DNA of 64,000 nt from Rahnella ecdela (GCF_019049625.1 NZ_JAFMOY010000132.1:62001-126000), one strand, 5' to 3'; positions 9,572-19,795 are shown, numbered from the stretch's first letter. Numbers and translations: made by a program. The notes: a model not told the origin generated them from the sequence alone.

Positions 9572-10563
9572 TGCCGTTACTCGATATCCGCAATCTGACT
9601 ATTGAATTTATGACCGCCGACGGCCCGGTCAAAGCCGTTGACCGCGTCAGCATGACGCTGAATGCCGGTGAGATTCGCGGGCTGGTGGGCGAATCCGGCT
9701 CAGGTAAAAGCCTGATTGCCAAAGCTATCTGCGGCGTAACCAAAGATAACTGGCGCGTAACGGCAGACCGTATGCGTTTTGACAATATCGACCTGTTGCA
9801 GTTGTCGCCACGCGAACGCCGCAAACTGGTCGGGCAAAACGTATCGATGATTTTTCAGGAACCGCAATCCTGTCTGGATCCTTCGGAAAGTATCGGCCGT
9901 CAGTTGATCCAGGCCATTCCCGGCTGGACGTACAAAGGCCGCTGGTATCAGCGCTGGAAATGGCGGAAAAAACGCGCCATTGAACTGCTGCACCGTGTCG
10001 GGATTAAAGATCACAAAGACATCATGGCCAGTTATCCGTATGAACTGACCGAAGGCGAATGCCAGAAAGTGATGATTGCCATTGCGCTGGCGAATCAGCC
10101 ACGTTTGCTGATTGCCGATGAACCCACCAATGCGATGGAACCGACCACACAGGCGCAGATTTTCCGCCTGCTGGCACGACTGAATCAGAACAATAACACC
10201 ACAATTTTGCTGATCAGCCACGACCTACAAATGATGAGTAAATGGGCGAACCGCGTGAACGTGCTGTATTGCGGTCAGACCGTTGAGAGCGCCGTGTGTG
10301 AAGACCTGCTGGCTGCGCCGCATCATCCTTATACGCAGGCGCTGATCCGCGCGATGCCCGATTTTGGTCGTTCATTGCCGCATAAAAGCCGTCTGAATAC
10401 GCTGCCGGGTGCCATTCCTTCACTGGAACATCTGCCGATTGGCTGTCGTCTGGGACCGCGCTGCCCTTACGCGCAGAAAAAATGCATTGAGACGCCGCGT
10501 CTGCGTCTGGCGAAAACGCACGCTTACGCCTGCCACTTCCCGCTGAACATGGAGGAGCAATAA
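9571..10563 (+). CDS. sapD: SapD, ABC transporter ATPase
   Basis: A 330-residue ATPase. Walker A is GESGSGKS (about residues 38-45) and Walker B LLIADEPT (about residues 178-185). The signature is LTEGE rather than LSGGQ, a known peculiarity of SapD. The C-terminal oligopeptide-transporter extension with spaced cysteines ([15 protein letters not shown]) is present. In E. coli SapD also stimulates potassium uptake by Trk. The gene shares one base with each neighbour. Confidence 0.95.
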   Translation: MPLLDIRNLTIEFMTADGPVKAVDRVSMTLNAGEIRGLVGESGSGKSLIAKAICGVTKDNWRVTADRMRFDNIDLLQLSPRERRKLVGQNVSMIFQEPQSCLDPSESIGRQLIQAIPGWTYKGRWYQRWKWRKKRAIELLHRVGIKDHKDIMASYPYELTEGECQKVMIAIALANQPRLLIADEPTNAMEPTTQAQIFRLLARLNQNNNTTILLISHDLQMMSKWANRVNVLYCGQTVESAVCEDLLAAPHHPYTQALIRAMPDFGRSLPHKSRLNTLPGAIPSLEHLPIGCRLGPRCPYAQKKCIETPRLRLAKTHAYACHFPLNMEEQ

Positions 10564-11372
10564 TGGGCGAAACCCTGCTCGAAGTCCGTAATCTGAGCAA
10601 AACGTTCCGTTATCGCACCGGACTGTTCCGCAAGATGAATCTTGATGCGGTGAAACCGGTCAGCTTTACGCTGCGTGAAAAACAGACGCTGGCGATTATC
10701 GGTGAAAACGGTTCTGGTAAATCGACGCTGGCGAAAATGCTTTCCGGGATGGTTGAACCGAGCGGCGGTGAAATCCTGATTGATGAGCATCCGCTGGAAT
10801 TTCGCGATTATCGTTTCCGCAGCCAGCAAATCCGCATGATTTTTCAGGATCCGAGCACATCGCTTAATCCGCGTCAGCGCATCGGTCAGCTGCTTGAAGC
10901 GCCTTTGCGCCTTAATGGTGAAATGGACGCGCAGCAACGTGAACAGCGCATCAACCAGACGCTGCGTCTGGTCGGTATGTTACCTGACCACGCGAATTAT
11001 TATCCGCATATGCTGGCGTCCGGTCAGAAGCAACGTGTGGCTCTGGCGCGCGCGCTGATTCTGCAACCGAAAGTGATTGTGGCCGATGAGGCGCTGGCGT
11101 CTCTGGATATGTCCATGCGTTCGCAAATCATCAACATGATGCTTGAATTGCAGGAAAAACAGGGTATCTCATACATTTATGTGACCCAGCATCTTGGCAT
11201 GATGAAACACATCAGCGATCAGGTTCTGGTAATGCATGAAGGTGAGGTCGTCGAGCGTGGCAATACCGCAGAAGTGCTGGCGGCACCGCTGCATGATCTG
11301 ACGAAAAGGCTGATCTCCAGTCATTTCGGTGAGGCTCTCACGGCAGATGCCTGGCGTCGCGACGGCAACTAG
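10563..11372 (+). CDS. sapF: SapF, ABC transporter ATPase
   Basis: A 269-residue ATPase with Walker A GENGSGKST (about residues 46-54), signature LASGQKQRVALARAL (about residues 154-168) and Walker B VIVADEAL. It is the second nucleotide-binding subunit, pairing with SapD, and the last gene of the operon. A terminator lies 38 bases after the stop. Confidence 0.95.
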   Translation: MGETLLEVRNLSKTFRYRTGLFRKMNLDAVKPVSFTLREKQTLAIIGENGSGKSTLAKMLSGMVEPSGGEILIDEHPLEFRDYRFRSQQIRMIFQDPSTSLNPRQRIGQLLEAPLRLNGEMDAQQREQRINQTLRLVGMLPDHANYYPHMLASGQKQRVALARALILQPKVIVADEALASLDMSMRSQIINMMLELQEKQGISYIYVTQHLGMMKHISDQVLVMHEGEVVERGNTAEVLAAPLHDLTKRLISSHFGEALTADAWRRDGN

Positions 11373-11410
11373 TCCGGCGCTCTGCTGGCAGGTTATAAGC
11401 TGAATACATG

Positions 11411-11438
11411 AACGGTGCCTGAAACGGCACCGTTTTTT
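11411..11438 (+). terminator. Rho-independent terminator of sapABCDF
   Basis: A nine-base-pair stem (AACGGTGCC with GGCACCGTT), a six-base loop and a T-run end the sap operon. Confidence 0.9.
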
Positions 11439-11625
11439 ATCATTATAATCGGGGAAATGACCGATGAAATTCGCGACCAAACCCGTTCCTCTGGCATATC
11501 TGCCGTTTTCTATTCCTTTTAGATATGATTTATCGCTTAACATTATTTTATATCGACAACAGTATCAGCAAGGATAGGGTCTGATAATTTGCCTGGACGC
11601 CAGGCTTGAAGCAAAGGACCCGTTC

Positions 11626-12828
11626 ATGGAACAACAACGCAAGGCCGCGCACAGCGGCTGGTATCATGAAACACAATCCAGCCAGTATGGTCACCTGCCG
11701 CTTGATCCCCATGCTGCGTTAGTTCAGGATCGCTTTCTGCTCGGGCTGGATATGCAGCTTGATCCGACACTTCGCCAGTTGCTTAACGAACGCCAGAAAC
11801 TTCTGCGCGCCTCACGCGCCTGTTACGAGGTTCTTTTCCCGGAAACTCTCAGCGTATCGCGTACCGAAACGCTGACTTTATATGACCGCCTCAGCAGCGC
11901 GCTGACCGTTGCGCAGGTGACCGGCATACAGTCTCTTTGTAGCCACTACGCCGCCCGCCTCGCCCCGCTCTCCAGCCCTGATGCCTCTCGTGAAAGTAAC
12001 ATCCGCCAGACTCATATCACACAGTTCGCCCGGTTACTCGCCACACAACCGACGCTTATCACCCCGCCGATGCTGGAACAGCTCTACAGCGTAGGATTCA
12101 GTACCCGCGATATCGTGACTTTCACACAGCTGACCGGTTTTGTCAGTTATCAGGCGCGCGTATTGGCCATACTAAATGGTTTACGCGGGCGCGCGGCAGC
12201 GGTACTGCCCGGATTCCCTGCACCAGAAGGCTGCGAACAGAAAGGATTTTCTCTTGCCATGTTGCAATGGAAATCAAGGCTGCCGGAAGTCGCAACGGAA
12301 ACCGCCAGCAAGTATCAGCAGGATGTTCTGGATTTAATCGCCCCCGATGCGCGATCTTCTTCGTTTTATACTCTGCTGGTGCATGACGCCGACGCGCTGA
12401 GCGAATTCTCTGCCGTGTTTAATCATGTGATGCAGGCGGGTGAGCGCCCGAAAGCCGCATGGCGCGAACTGTCGGCAGTGGCAACGTCACAGTTAAATGG
12501 TTGCCTTTATTGCGCGGGCATTCACGGACGTTTATATCTTGAAGCCGGTGGCAACGAAGCCATTATCAACGGCTTATTTGAAGAAAATTATCGTGATGAT
12601 GCGGTTGATGCACTGTCGAAAACGCTGTCTGACAGAAAAGAAGCCGCATTGCTGGACGCCGTAATCACGCTGACCCGCACACCTGAGCGGTTTGACGCGC
12701 GCCAGCTACATGGATTATCGGACGCCGGTTATTCGGCAACACAATCTCTGGATATCCTGCTGACTGCCGCACTGTTCAGCTGGTCAAACCGCCTGATTCA
12801 GACGCTGGGAGATACCCTGAACCGTTGA
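11626..12828 (+). CDS. Duplicated AhpD-like / carboxymuconolactone-decarboxylase-fold protein
   Basis: A 400-residue protein whose C-terminal half has the AhpD/CMD core: the redox motif GCLYCAGIHGRLY (about residues 286-305, Cys-x-x-Cys followed by His), then the helix pair ending the domain (GLSDAGYSATQSLDILLTAA). The N-terminal half repeats this layout with SLCSHYAARLA (about residues 103-113) and QLYSVGFSTRDIVTFTQLTG (about 145-165), but has lost the CxxC. So it looks like an internal duplication or fusion of two CMD domains, with only the second redox-competent. Such proteins act as thiol peroxidase-type enzymes; the substrate is unknown. It stands alone 250 bases after sapF. The family name is inferred from the motif. 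Confidence 0.75.
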   Translation: MEQQRKAAHSGWYHETQSSQYGHLPLDPHAALVQDRFLLGLDMQLDPTLRQLLNERQKLLRASRACYEVLFPETLSVSRTETLTLYDRLSSALTVAQVTGIQSLCSHYAARLAPLSSPDASRESNIRQTHITQFARLLATQPTLITPPMLEQLYSVGFSTRDIVTFTQLTGFVSYQARVLAILNGLRGRAAAVLPGFPAPEGCEQKGFSLAMLQWKSRLPEVATETASKYQQDVLDLIAPDARSSSFYTLLVHDADALSEFSAVFNHVMQAGERPKAAWRELSAVATSQLNGCLYCAGIHGRLYLEAGGNEAIINGLFEENYRDDAVDALSKTLSDRKEAALLDAVITLTRTPERFDARQLHGLSDAGYSATQSLDILLTAALFSWSNRLIQTLGDTLNR

Positions 12829-13411
12829 GTTCCCACCGCATTTCCCTTCATGCTACCCCCTCTCTTTCCGGCAGGATATTACCCTGCCGGAGAAGCCAAA
12901 TGTAAATACCCCCGCTACGTAACCGCCATAAGTCGTACTAATCTTATTTTCAACCGGAAATTTAGTGTTAAAACGAGATGCAGATCACACTAGACTATGC
13001 ATCGTTCCGAATGGGCTTTCAGCGTTGTTTTTAATTTTCAGAAAAACCCGTAAACAGCACCCCATTCCAGACGTATTCACTATTTATTCATCATCACGTG
13101 GATGAATAATCCAGTTAAAACTTTTTAAGAAAAACAATAACAATTTCAGAATCTGGATTATTATTTATACAACACATTCACATTGTCTATTTAGAAAACA
13201 TAAACGTTAATTCTGCATAACATTTCGAACACAGTTTAATCAGGCCGGATAAGTTAAATGTAACGGTATATGTCAAACTCCTTGCCTCATTTACGAAGAT
13301 AGTGAACATTACTTGCCGTCATCCCATCTTATAACAATGCAAAGGGTGCTTATTTCGCGCCACTTATGCGTTTCTGCTCTATACAGGCAGAAGGAATAAA
13401 CAGAGGTACGA
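12829..13411 (+). other. Long leader region upstream of dtpA (no gene seen)
   Basis: This 583-base, AT-rich region has no credible reading frame. At 12867-12891 a nine-base-pair stem (TCCGGCAGG with CCTGCCGGA) without a T-run may end the upstream transcript. At 13084-13109 there is a perfect inverted repeat (listed separately). In E. coli dtpA expression depends on OmpR, so binding sites are expected here, but I cannot identify them. Confidence 0.5.
13084..13109. repeat. Perfect 9-bp inverted repeat in the dtpA leader
   Basis: TTATTCATC and GATGAATAA are exact inverses separated by eight bases (ATCACGTG, itself containing the palindrome CACGTG). It lies about 300 bases upstream of dtpA and has no T-run, so a protein-binding site is more likely than a terminator. 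Confidence 0.6.
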
Positions 13412-14926
13412 GTGTCAACTGCAAACAAAACACCAAACAATGAAAGCGTGAGTCTGAACGCCTTCAAACAGCCAAAAGCGTTTTACCTGATCTTCTCCAT
13501 CGAATTGTGGGAACGTTTCGGTTATTACGGCCTGCAAGGGATCATGGCGGTTTACCTGGTCAAAATGCTTGGCCTGAGTGAAGCTGACTCCATCACCCTG
13601 TTCTCCTCTTTCAGTGCGCTGGTTTACGGTTTCGTCGCCATCGGCGGCTGGTTAGGCGATAAAGTTCTCGGCTCAAAACGCGTGATCGTGCTCGGCGCGA
13701 TTGTTCTGGCGTTAGGTTATTCCTTCGTTGCCTATTCTGGCCACGAGGTGTTCTGGGTTTATCTGGGTATGGCGACAATCGCCGTCGGCAGTGGCTTGTT
13801 TAAAGCAAATCCATCCTCATTGCTTTCTACCTGCTACGAAAAAGATGACCCGCGTCTCGATGGCGCATTCACCATGTATTACATGTCCGTCAACATCGGC
13901 TCATTCTTCTCTATGCTGGCAACCCCCTGGCTTGCCGCGCAGTATGGCTGGAGTGTCGCGTTCTCTCTGAGCGTTGTCGGTATGCTGATCACCATCGTGA
14001 ACTTCATGTTCTGCCGCAAATGGGTAAAACGTCAGGGTTCTAAACCAGACTTCGCCCCGCTGCAGTTCAAGAAGCTGCTGATGGTTCTGGTCGGTGTGGT
14101 TGCACTGGTCTTCCTGTCCAGCTGGTTGCTGCATAACCAAACCATCGCACGTATGGTTCTGGCTGTGGTTTCTGTGGGTATCATTATTGTGTTTGCGAAA
14201 GAAACCTTCTCCATGCAAGGTATCGCACGTCGTAAGATGATTGTGGCCTTCCTGCTGATGATGGAAGCGGTGGTATTCTTCGTGCTCTACAGCCAGATGC
14301 CAACGTCCCTGAACTTCTTTGCTATTCACAACGTCGGTCATGAGTTGCTGGGTCTGAGCTTCCAGCCGGAGCAGTTCCAGGCTCTGAACCCGTTCTGGAT
14401 CATGGTTGCCAGTCCGATTCTGGCCGCTGTTTACACCAAAGTTGGCGATCGTATGCCAATGCCGCACAAGTTTGCGATTGGTATGGTGCTGTGTTCTGGT
14501 GCCTTCCTGGTTCTGCCGTGGGGTGCAAGCCTGGCGAATGAGCACGGTATCGTGTCAGTGAACTGGCTGGTGCTGAGCTACGCGCTGCAAAGTATCGGTG
14601 AGCTGATGATTTCCGGTCTGGGTCTGGCTATGGTTGCACAGCTGGTACCACAGCGTCTGATGGGCTTTATCATGGGCGCATGGTTCCTGACTACCGCAGC
14701 CGCTGCGATTATCGCGGGCTATGTGGCGAACCTGACCGCCGTACCTGCAGACATCGAAGATGCGCATGCTTCTCTGGCGATTTACAGCCACGTGTTCTTG
14801 CAGATTGGTATTGCAACGGGTGTCATTGCTCTGCTGATGCTGGTAACTGCATCTAAACTGCACCGCATGACGCTGGATCGTGACACTGACGAGAAGCAAC
14901 CAGAACTGGCTTCTGCTGCTCAGTAA
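13412..14926 (+). CDS. dtpA: DtpA (TppB), proton-dependent di-/tripeptide symporter
   Basis: A 504-residue POT/PTR-family transporter with about 14 hydrophobic helices. The family signature [10 protein letters not shown] (ExxERFxYY) is at about residues 31-40 and begins helix 1. It imports di- and tripeptides with protons. Translation starts at GTG with GAGG eight bases upstream; the N-terminal 20 residues are polar, as in the E. coli protein. Single-gene unit with its own terminator. Confidence 0.95.
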   Translation: MSTANKTPNNESVSLNAFKQPKAFYLIFSIELWERFGYYGLQGIMAVYLVKMLGLSEADSITLFSSFSALVYGFVAIGGWLGDKVLGSKRVIVLGAIVLALGYSFVAYSGHEVFWVYLGMATIAVGSGLFKANPSSLLSTCYEKDDPRLDGAFTMYYMSVNIGSFFSMLATPWLAAQYGWSVAFSLSVVGMLITIVNFMFCRKWVKRQGSKPDFAPLQFKKLLMVLVGVVALVFLSSWLLHNQTIARMVLAVVSVGIIIVFAKETFSMQGIARRKMIVAFLLMMEAVVFFVLYSQMPTSLNFFAIHNVGHELLGLSFQPEQFQALNPFWIMVASPILAAVYTKVGDRMPMPHKFAIGMVLCSGAFLVLPWGASLANEHGIVSVNWLVLSYALQSIGELMISGLGLAMVAQLVPQRLMGFIMGAWFLTTAAAAIIAGYVANLTAVPADIEDAHASLAIYSHVFLQIGIATGVIALLMLVTASKLHRMTLDRDTDEKQPELASAAQ

Positions 14927-14956
14927 TTGCAGATAGTCTTTCACGATGGTTGACGA

Positions 14957-14981
14957 ACGCCTCCTCCGGGAGGCGTTTTTT
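14957..14981 (+). terminator. Rho-independent terminator of dtpA
   Basis: A short GC-rich stem (ACGCCTCC with GGAGGCGT) and a six-base T-run lie 30 bases after the dtpA stop. Confidence 0.9.
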
Positions 14982-15056
14982 ATGGCAGAGATTTAGCAAA
15001 TATTTTCATTGTGTTAGGATTGCGTAAGCGCGACTTACGAAAACGGAACAATCCTG

Positions 15057-15611
15057 ATGAGCGAAAATCACAGTCCCTATACGCAATTAACCCGCTATTT
15101 ATCCGCTGATATTCTTAAGAACAAAAAAGCTTTCTCCTGGCGGAGGATCATTATCCGTTGCATAAAACAGCCTCAGCACAGGTATATTTTCTGGTGGCGC
15201 ATCGCGAGCTATTTATATTCGACGAACAGTCATTTTTGTAAGGCCCGTGCCCGCAAGATGAACTATTCGTTAATCAGAAAGTATGGCATCGAGATTATGC
15301 TCGGCGCGCAAATTGGTGAAGGGATCAGACTCCCTCATCTGACGGGGATCGTCATTAACCCTCATTGCATCATTGGGAAGAATTTCCGCATCCGGCAAAA
15401 CACCACTGTCGGCATTAAAGTGGATGAGGGAACAAGACGGCTGGTGATTGGCGATGATGTCGATATCGGCGCTAATTGCTGCATTATCGGCAATGATATT
15501 ACCATTGGTCACAATGTCACCATCGGTGCGATGTCGTTCATCAATAAAGATATCCCCGATAACGCGGTGTGCTATACCGAAAAGAGCAGCAAGATCATCA
15601 TCAAAACCTAA
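15057..15611 (+). CDS. Serine acetyltransferase-like hexapeptide acyltransferase
   Basis: A 184-residue left-handed beta-helix acyltransferase. The N-terminal 75 residues are basic and helical. From about residue 80 the hexapeptide repeats run with Ile/Val every sixth residue (IGEGIRLPHLTGIVI, IGKNFRIRQNTTVGI, IGDDVDIGANCCIIG, ITIGHNVTIGAMSFI). The His in LPHLTGIVI is in the place of the CysE catalytic His. The length and basic N-terminus resemble polysaccharide acetyltransferases of the WcaB type more than CysE (about 270 residues). No sugar-biosynthesis genes are adjacent, so the acceptor is unknown. Confidence 0.8.
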   Translation: MSENHSPYTQLTRYLSADILKNKKAFSWRRIIIRCIKQPQHRYIFWWRIASYLYSTNSHFCKARARKMNYSLIRKYGIEIMLGAQIGEGIRLPHLTGIVINPHCIIGKNFRIRQNTTVGIKVDEGTRRLVIGDDVDIGANCCIIGNDITIGHNVTIGAMSFINKDIPDNAVCYTEKSSKIIIKT

Positions 15612-15655
15612 GCCGTCAGCGGACGGCATTTTCACCTCAACTTTTACCCAGCGAT

Positions 15656-17551
15656 TTACCCCAGATAGTAACGCCCCTTCCCGCTTTGTTTTGCGCGATA
15701 CATGGCGGCGTCAGCACGTGCCATCAGCGTATCGGGTAACAACGGCTGACGCGCGCGCCCCACTGCTACGCCAATACTGGCTGACAGCGATACCGGTACG
15801 CCCGCGACGCGGTCAATACAGCGCAATGCGTTCATCAGGCTGATACAAATCCGGCTGACGTCGCTTTCCGTATTCACTAAGTGGCCCAGTAAAACCGTAA
15901 ATTCGTCTCCCGCCAGCCGTGCTACCACGTCCTGTGAGCGCAGATTATCACGCAAGGTATGACCGAAAAACTTCAGAATAAGATCGCCAAATTCGTGCCC
16001 GTAGGTGTCGTTGTAAGCTTTAAAGTTATCAATATCTAAAAAAAGTAAGGCTATGTCTTTGTCTGCTTTTTCTTGTTGTCTGGCTGCATAAATCAGGGAT
16101 TGCTGGAACGCCCGCCGGTTAGGAAGTCCGGTCAGCGAATCATGATTGGCCTCAAACTCAAGCTGCGCCTGTAACTCTTTAATCTCGCTGATGTCGGTCG
16201 AAAGACCGTAGTAGCCATGACCGCTGTCATCACAGGGAATAAGCGTGGTGTGCAAAACACCGCCTCTTCCGTTACGGGAATATCCTGGTAACTCAATGTC
16301 ATAGCTCACGGCCACCCCCTGCAAGACCTGGCGGATATAAGGCTCGATTTGCTGATAAGTCTCCTGCCCCACGACATCTTTTACCTGGCGGCCACGCACT
16401 TTGTCTTCAGCCACGCCGTACCAGCTGGCGTGAAAGTGGTTCACAAAAATGTATTCTTCATTCGCGTCAACATGACAAATGAGTGCCGGAATGTTGTCGG
16501 TGATCGCCCGCAGCCGGTTCTTGCTTTCCGTCAGTTCCCGCTCACGATGCAGGCGCTGTGCAATTTCCTGATGCAGTTGCTCCATCGCCACCTGCAGTTC
16601 ATTAGTACGCGCAGCTACGCGACGTTCCAGATCACCCTGCAACGAATACAACGTCTGTTCAATATTTTTGCGCTCGGTAATGTCGCTGATCACCACAATA
16701 TAATGGTGCGCCTCTCCTGCGGCATTGCGTACCAGAGAAGCGGTGAGCGTCACCCACAACGTGCTGCCATTGGCCCGCTCAAGCAATTTCTCAACGCTAA
16801 AACTGTTAATTTCGCCTGAGAGTAAACGGGGGATCAGAATATTTTCGGCATAGAGATCGTCAGGATGGGTCACGTCATGCAGCAGGCAACTGCGGAGCTG
16901 GTATTCGGCGTAGCCCAGCATATTACATACCTGAGGATTGATGCGCAGCCAGCGCCAGTCGAGCCCGACCAGAGAAAACCCGACAGCGGCATGAGCAAAA
17001 GTCTGCTCAAATAAGGCTTCGCTTTTCGCCAGATTATCTTCCACCCGTGCGGTGTACTGGCGGTTTTCCAGATGGAAAATGTAGCTTTGCACCAGCGCGG
17101 TCATGTCGATCAGGGTTTGTCCGTCTTCCTCGCTCCACTCTCTTGTCCGGTCGTCAATCAGACACAGAGCGCCCAGTGCAACTCCCTGCTGGGAATGCAG
17201 TGCGCAACCGGCATAGAAGACGATATGCGGCGCGCCGGTGACCAGCGGATTATCGTGAAACCGCAAATCCAGCCGGGCATCCCGGACAATCAGCGGGCCG
17301 GATTCAAGAATGGTATGACCACAAAATGAGGTATCGCGCGGGGACTGATTGATATCGATGCCGGTATGGGACAAAAACCACTGCCGGTCGGCATCAATCA
17401 ATGAGACAACGACGGCTTTGGCCTGAAACTGGCGCGCAGCCATGCGGGTGATACGGTCGATCTCCTCAATTCTGGGGGAATCCAAGATGCCCAGAGAAGC
17501 CAGTATCGCAAGCCGGGCCTGTTCATCAACTGCCTGTTGAGGGACTAACAT
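15656..17551 (-). CDS. GAF-PAS-PAS-GGDEF diguanylate cyclase
   Basis: A 631-residue cytoplasmic signalling protein. The GAF domain occupies about residues 20-165, the first PAS about 178-295, a coiled-coil linker about 295-345, the second PAS about 345-460 and GGDEF about 462-631. The active site is ARLAGDEF (the functional AGDEF variant), and RSQD five residues before it is an intact inhibitory I-site, so it should make c-di-GMP with product feedback. No membrane segment is seen. The signals for GAF and PAS are unknown. It is a single-gene unit, convergent with the acetyltransferase gene. Confidence 0.92.
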   Translation of the reverse strand: MLVPQQAVDEQARLAILASLGILDSPRIEEIDRITRMAARQFQAKAVVVSLIDADRQWFLSHTGIDINQSPRDTSFCGHTILESGPLIVRDARLDLRFHDNPLVTGAPHIVFYAGCALHSQQGVALGALCLIDDRTREWSEEDGQTLIDMTALVQSYIFHLENRQYTARVEDNLAKSEALFEQTFAHAAVGFSLVGLDWRWLRINPQVCNMLGYAEYQLRSCLLHDVTHPDDLYAENILIPRLLSGEINSFSVEKLLERANGSTLWVTLTASLVRNAAGEAHHYIVVISDITERKNIEQTLYSLQGDLERRVAARTNELQVAMEQLHQEIAQRLHRERELTESKNRLRAITDNIPALICHVDANEEYIFVNHFHASWYGVAEDKVRGRQVKDVVGQETYQQIEPYIRQVLQGVAVSYDIELPGYSRNGRGGVLHTTLIPCDDSGHGYYGLSTDISEIKELQAQLEFEANHDSLTGLPNRRAFQQSLIYAARQQEKADKDIALLFLDIDNFKAYNDTYGHEFGDLILKFFGHTLRDNLRSQDVVARLAGDEFTVLLGHLVNTESDVSRICISLMNALRCIDRVAGVPVSLSASIGVAVGRARQPLLPDTLMARADAAMYRAKQSGKGRYYLG

Positions 17552-17715
17552 AATGCACTCTCAATGATGACTGGTGAATATGCCATCAAGTCTACTGCGT
17601 TTGACCGGAAAACCGGCTCTGATTACGCCCCTGTCGGGCAAAAATCAGAATAGTGACAGATCACAAAAAACGTAATTTTTTAACGAAATTCGCACAAACA
17701 GCGGTAAATCAACGG

Positions 17716-18747
17716 TTAAAGTGAGCTGACCCAGTTCACATGCGTGGCATCAGTCTGATCAGATTGTTCTGCCTCACGGCGGTATTTCTGCCTCATTTCT
17801 GTCGGGGTTGCGCCATAAAACTCAAGGAAGTAACGGCGCAGCGCGCCCGGCTCAAGCCCGCACTGACGGGCAATAACGGCCAGACTTTGATCAGACATTG
17901 ATGACGTTCGCAGCAGACGTTTCGCAAGCAATAAGCGACGGCTGCGGATGAACTGAGCAATGCCACCGAGTGGCTCAAATAACCGGTATAAACCCGAGCG
18001 CGAAATGGCAAAATTTTTACACAGCACGTCCACGCTAACCGGCTGGCTGAGGTGTTTTTCGATGTACAGACAGATTCGTTCAAGACGGGCACTTTGCTCA
18101 AACGGGTGCTCCACTTTCTTACCCGCCACCAGATGCAGCGTTTGCAGGAAAACCGACGCCGCGCCTTCTCCGGTGCTCAGAACTTCCTGCTCGGTCATCT
18201 GATCAAACACCTGCACCATCGTCGCAAAGTGGTTGCGTAAAATAATGTTCACCGGTGATGTTGCAGGAATGCGCTTGCCGTGCAGGGCCGCAATATCAAC
18301 ATTAAAATGCAGGCTGTGCTTGGGCATAATAATGTACTGATACGAGCCCAGACGCGGTTTCTGGTCACCCGGATAGACATGGATTTTGATCGGCTGAGAC
18401 ATATCCTGGATCATGATGTCTCCCTGCACCAGGGTAAAACGCTCGCCAAAGCACTGGCATTCCATCCCGCCGATAATAATGATGAAAATGACAATGTGAT
18501 CGGGCATGGAAAACAGATTGCCATACTGGCGGTTAATATCGTGCTCGCTGACAGTCAGAACGCCGCCGATGACGCGCCCGAAATTGTATCCGGTCACACC
18601 CCAGTCAAATTCATCCCTGTGACGGTCTGGCAGTTCAAGCTTAAAGCCTGCGCTGGACATCCCGTCCTCCCATTCATAAAAACGGGTCTCGAAATCCTGA
18701 TAGATGTTGGCGCCGTCAACTATCTTTCGTGAAGATGAATCGCTCAT
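17716..18747 (-). CDS. AraC-family transcriptional regulator
   Basis: A 343-residue regulator. The N-terminal 200 residues look like an AraC-type sensing domain of the AraC_binding_2 kind. The C-terminal 100 residues hold two helix-turn-helix motifs (VDVLCKNFAISRSGLYRLF and LAVIARQCGLEPGALRRYF) and end with the conserved YGATPTEMRQKYR. The second half matches the AraC/XylS DNA-binding domain well. The target is unknown. The divergent small membrane protein at 19053 and the two c-di-GMP genes are candidates. Confidence 0.9.
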   Translation of the reverse strand: MSDSSSRKIVDGANIYQDFETRFYEWEDGMSSAGFKLELPDRHRDEFDWGVTGYNFGRVIGGVLTVSEHDINRQYGNLFSMPDHIVIFIIIIGGMECQCFGERFTLVQGDIMIQDMSQPIKIHVYPGDQKPRLGSYQYIIMPKHSLHFNVDIAALHGKRIPATSPVNIILRNHFATMVQVFDQMTEQEVLSTGEGAASVFLQTLHLVAGKKVEHPFEQSARLERICLYIEKHLSQPVSVDVLCKNFAISRSGLYRLFEPLGGIAQFIRSRRLLLAKRLLRTSSMSDQSLAVIARQCGLEPGALRRYFLEFYGATPTEMRQKYRREAEQSDQTDATHVNWVSSL

Positions 18748-19052
18748 TTTCTCACCGAAAATTAAGATAATTCCGAAACCATAATCTACCTCATACTGTT
18801 AAATCAATGCGTAGCAGCAATTGGTAATACATTTTCCCCGATTCTTAATATTTTTGCGGTCAAAGAAACTCACACAACAGTTTGTAAAATCAGGAATTAA
18901 AGGGCGCTATTCGCCGGATTGAATGATCAGGTTGTCCGCGATAATTATTTTTGGATCGGTTAATATCACGTTGAAGATCCTCACTTTCGTGATTTGCTAT
19001 TCTTAAAAAAGCACGATTCGTTTTCTCCCTCAGCCATCGCCAGGAAATGCCC
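18748..19052. other. Divergent intergenic region (no gene seen)
   Basis: About 300 AT-rich bases between the AraC-type gene and the small membrane protein gene. It should hold both promoters. I see no terminator, RNA gene or clear operator. Confidence 0.5.
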
Positions 19053-19322
19053 ATGGAAAAAAGAAAGGTCCTGGATGAAGGGCGTCAGCTCAAACGTATG
19101 AATGCGGAAACCCGCAGGCAATCGCACATGCACAAATGGTTTGCCATCGTGGCCGCCCTGGACTGCGTGCTGGTAATTTTTTACGATCAGGACATGCGTA
19201 ATATCGTTTTTTCGGCCAGTGTTTGCATCGTCTGTACTGTTCTGTGGCTCAAAGGCCGTAAACAATCGCGCAGTTACCGCCGCGAATGGGATCAAAAATT
19301 CGGCACTAAAAAACATCCCTGA
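19053..19322 (+). CDS. Small membrane protein of unknown function (two helices)
   Basis: An 89-residue protein that I do not recognise. It has a strongly basic, polar N-terminus (about residues 1-26), two hydrophobic helices at about residues 28-44 (WFAIVAALDCVLVIFY) and 50-65 (IVFSASVCIVCTVLWL), and a basic C-terminal tail. The ATG at 19053 is preferred over 19047 because AGGA is seven bases before it; the earlier ATG is almost on the ribosome site. It is divergent from the AraC-type regulator. Confidence 0.65.
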   Translation: MEKRKVLDEGRQLKRMNAETRRQSHMHKWFAIVAALDCVLVIFYDQDMRNIVFSASVCIVCTVLWLKGRKQSRSYRREWDQKFGTKKHP

Positions 19323-19444
19323 GTTTTTTCCCTGCCTGAACGCCTCCGTTGATCATTCTGACCATAAAGAAATTCCTAAATTTGATAAAAGTGTTTCTGT
19401 CCTGAGCTGTTGAACAGTCAAAAAAATTTAAGGCATGCCCGTAA

Positions 19445-19600
19445 ATAACCATTCATAATTCACAGCACAATATTCCGATGACGGTCAGTGTAGGGATAGC
19501 GTTCAGTGAACCCGATCAGGACTCAATCTCACATTTCTTAATCCAGGCAGATCATGCTTTGTATCGGGCGAAATCCTCCGGTAAAACCGCATTGAGCTGA
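19445..19600 (+). pseudogene. Remnant of a GGDEF domain (C-terminal fragment)
   Basis: Translated in the frame of 19478, the sequence gives NIPMTVSVGIAFSEP and then LIQADHALYRAKSSGKTALS before a TGA at 19598-19600. These are the last two conserved blocks of GGDEF domains: the VTVSIGIA strand and the final ADxALYxAKxxGK helix. A stop (TAA at 19442) lies directly upstream in frame, and there is no GGDEF active site. So it is the decayed 3' end of a diguanylate cyclase gene. It sits just before an intact PAS-GGDEF-EAL gene. Confidence 0.85.
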
Positions 19601-19795
19601 GTTGATCGTTATTCACCCGAACAAAATATCGAATACCTCACTTAGGGCGTGATAACCGATTGAATTTTAGAAATTAAAAACAACGGTAATATTCTCATTC
19701 AATTGTGAGTAATAATTGCAAAAAACAACCTGATGAGTCACCGGCTTATTCACTGCGCCACACCACACTCATATTCTGCTCGGGGTAGTTAACTC

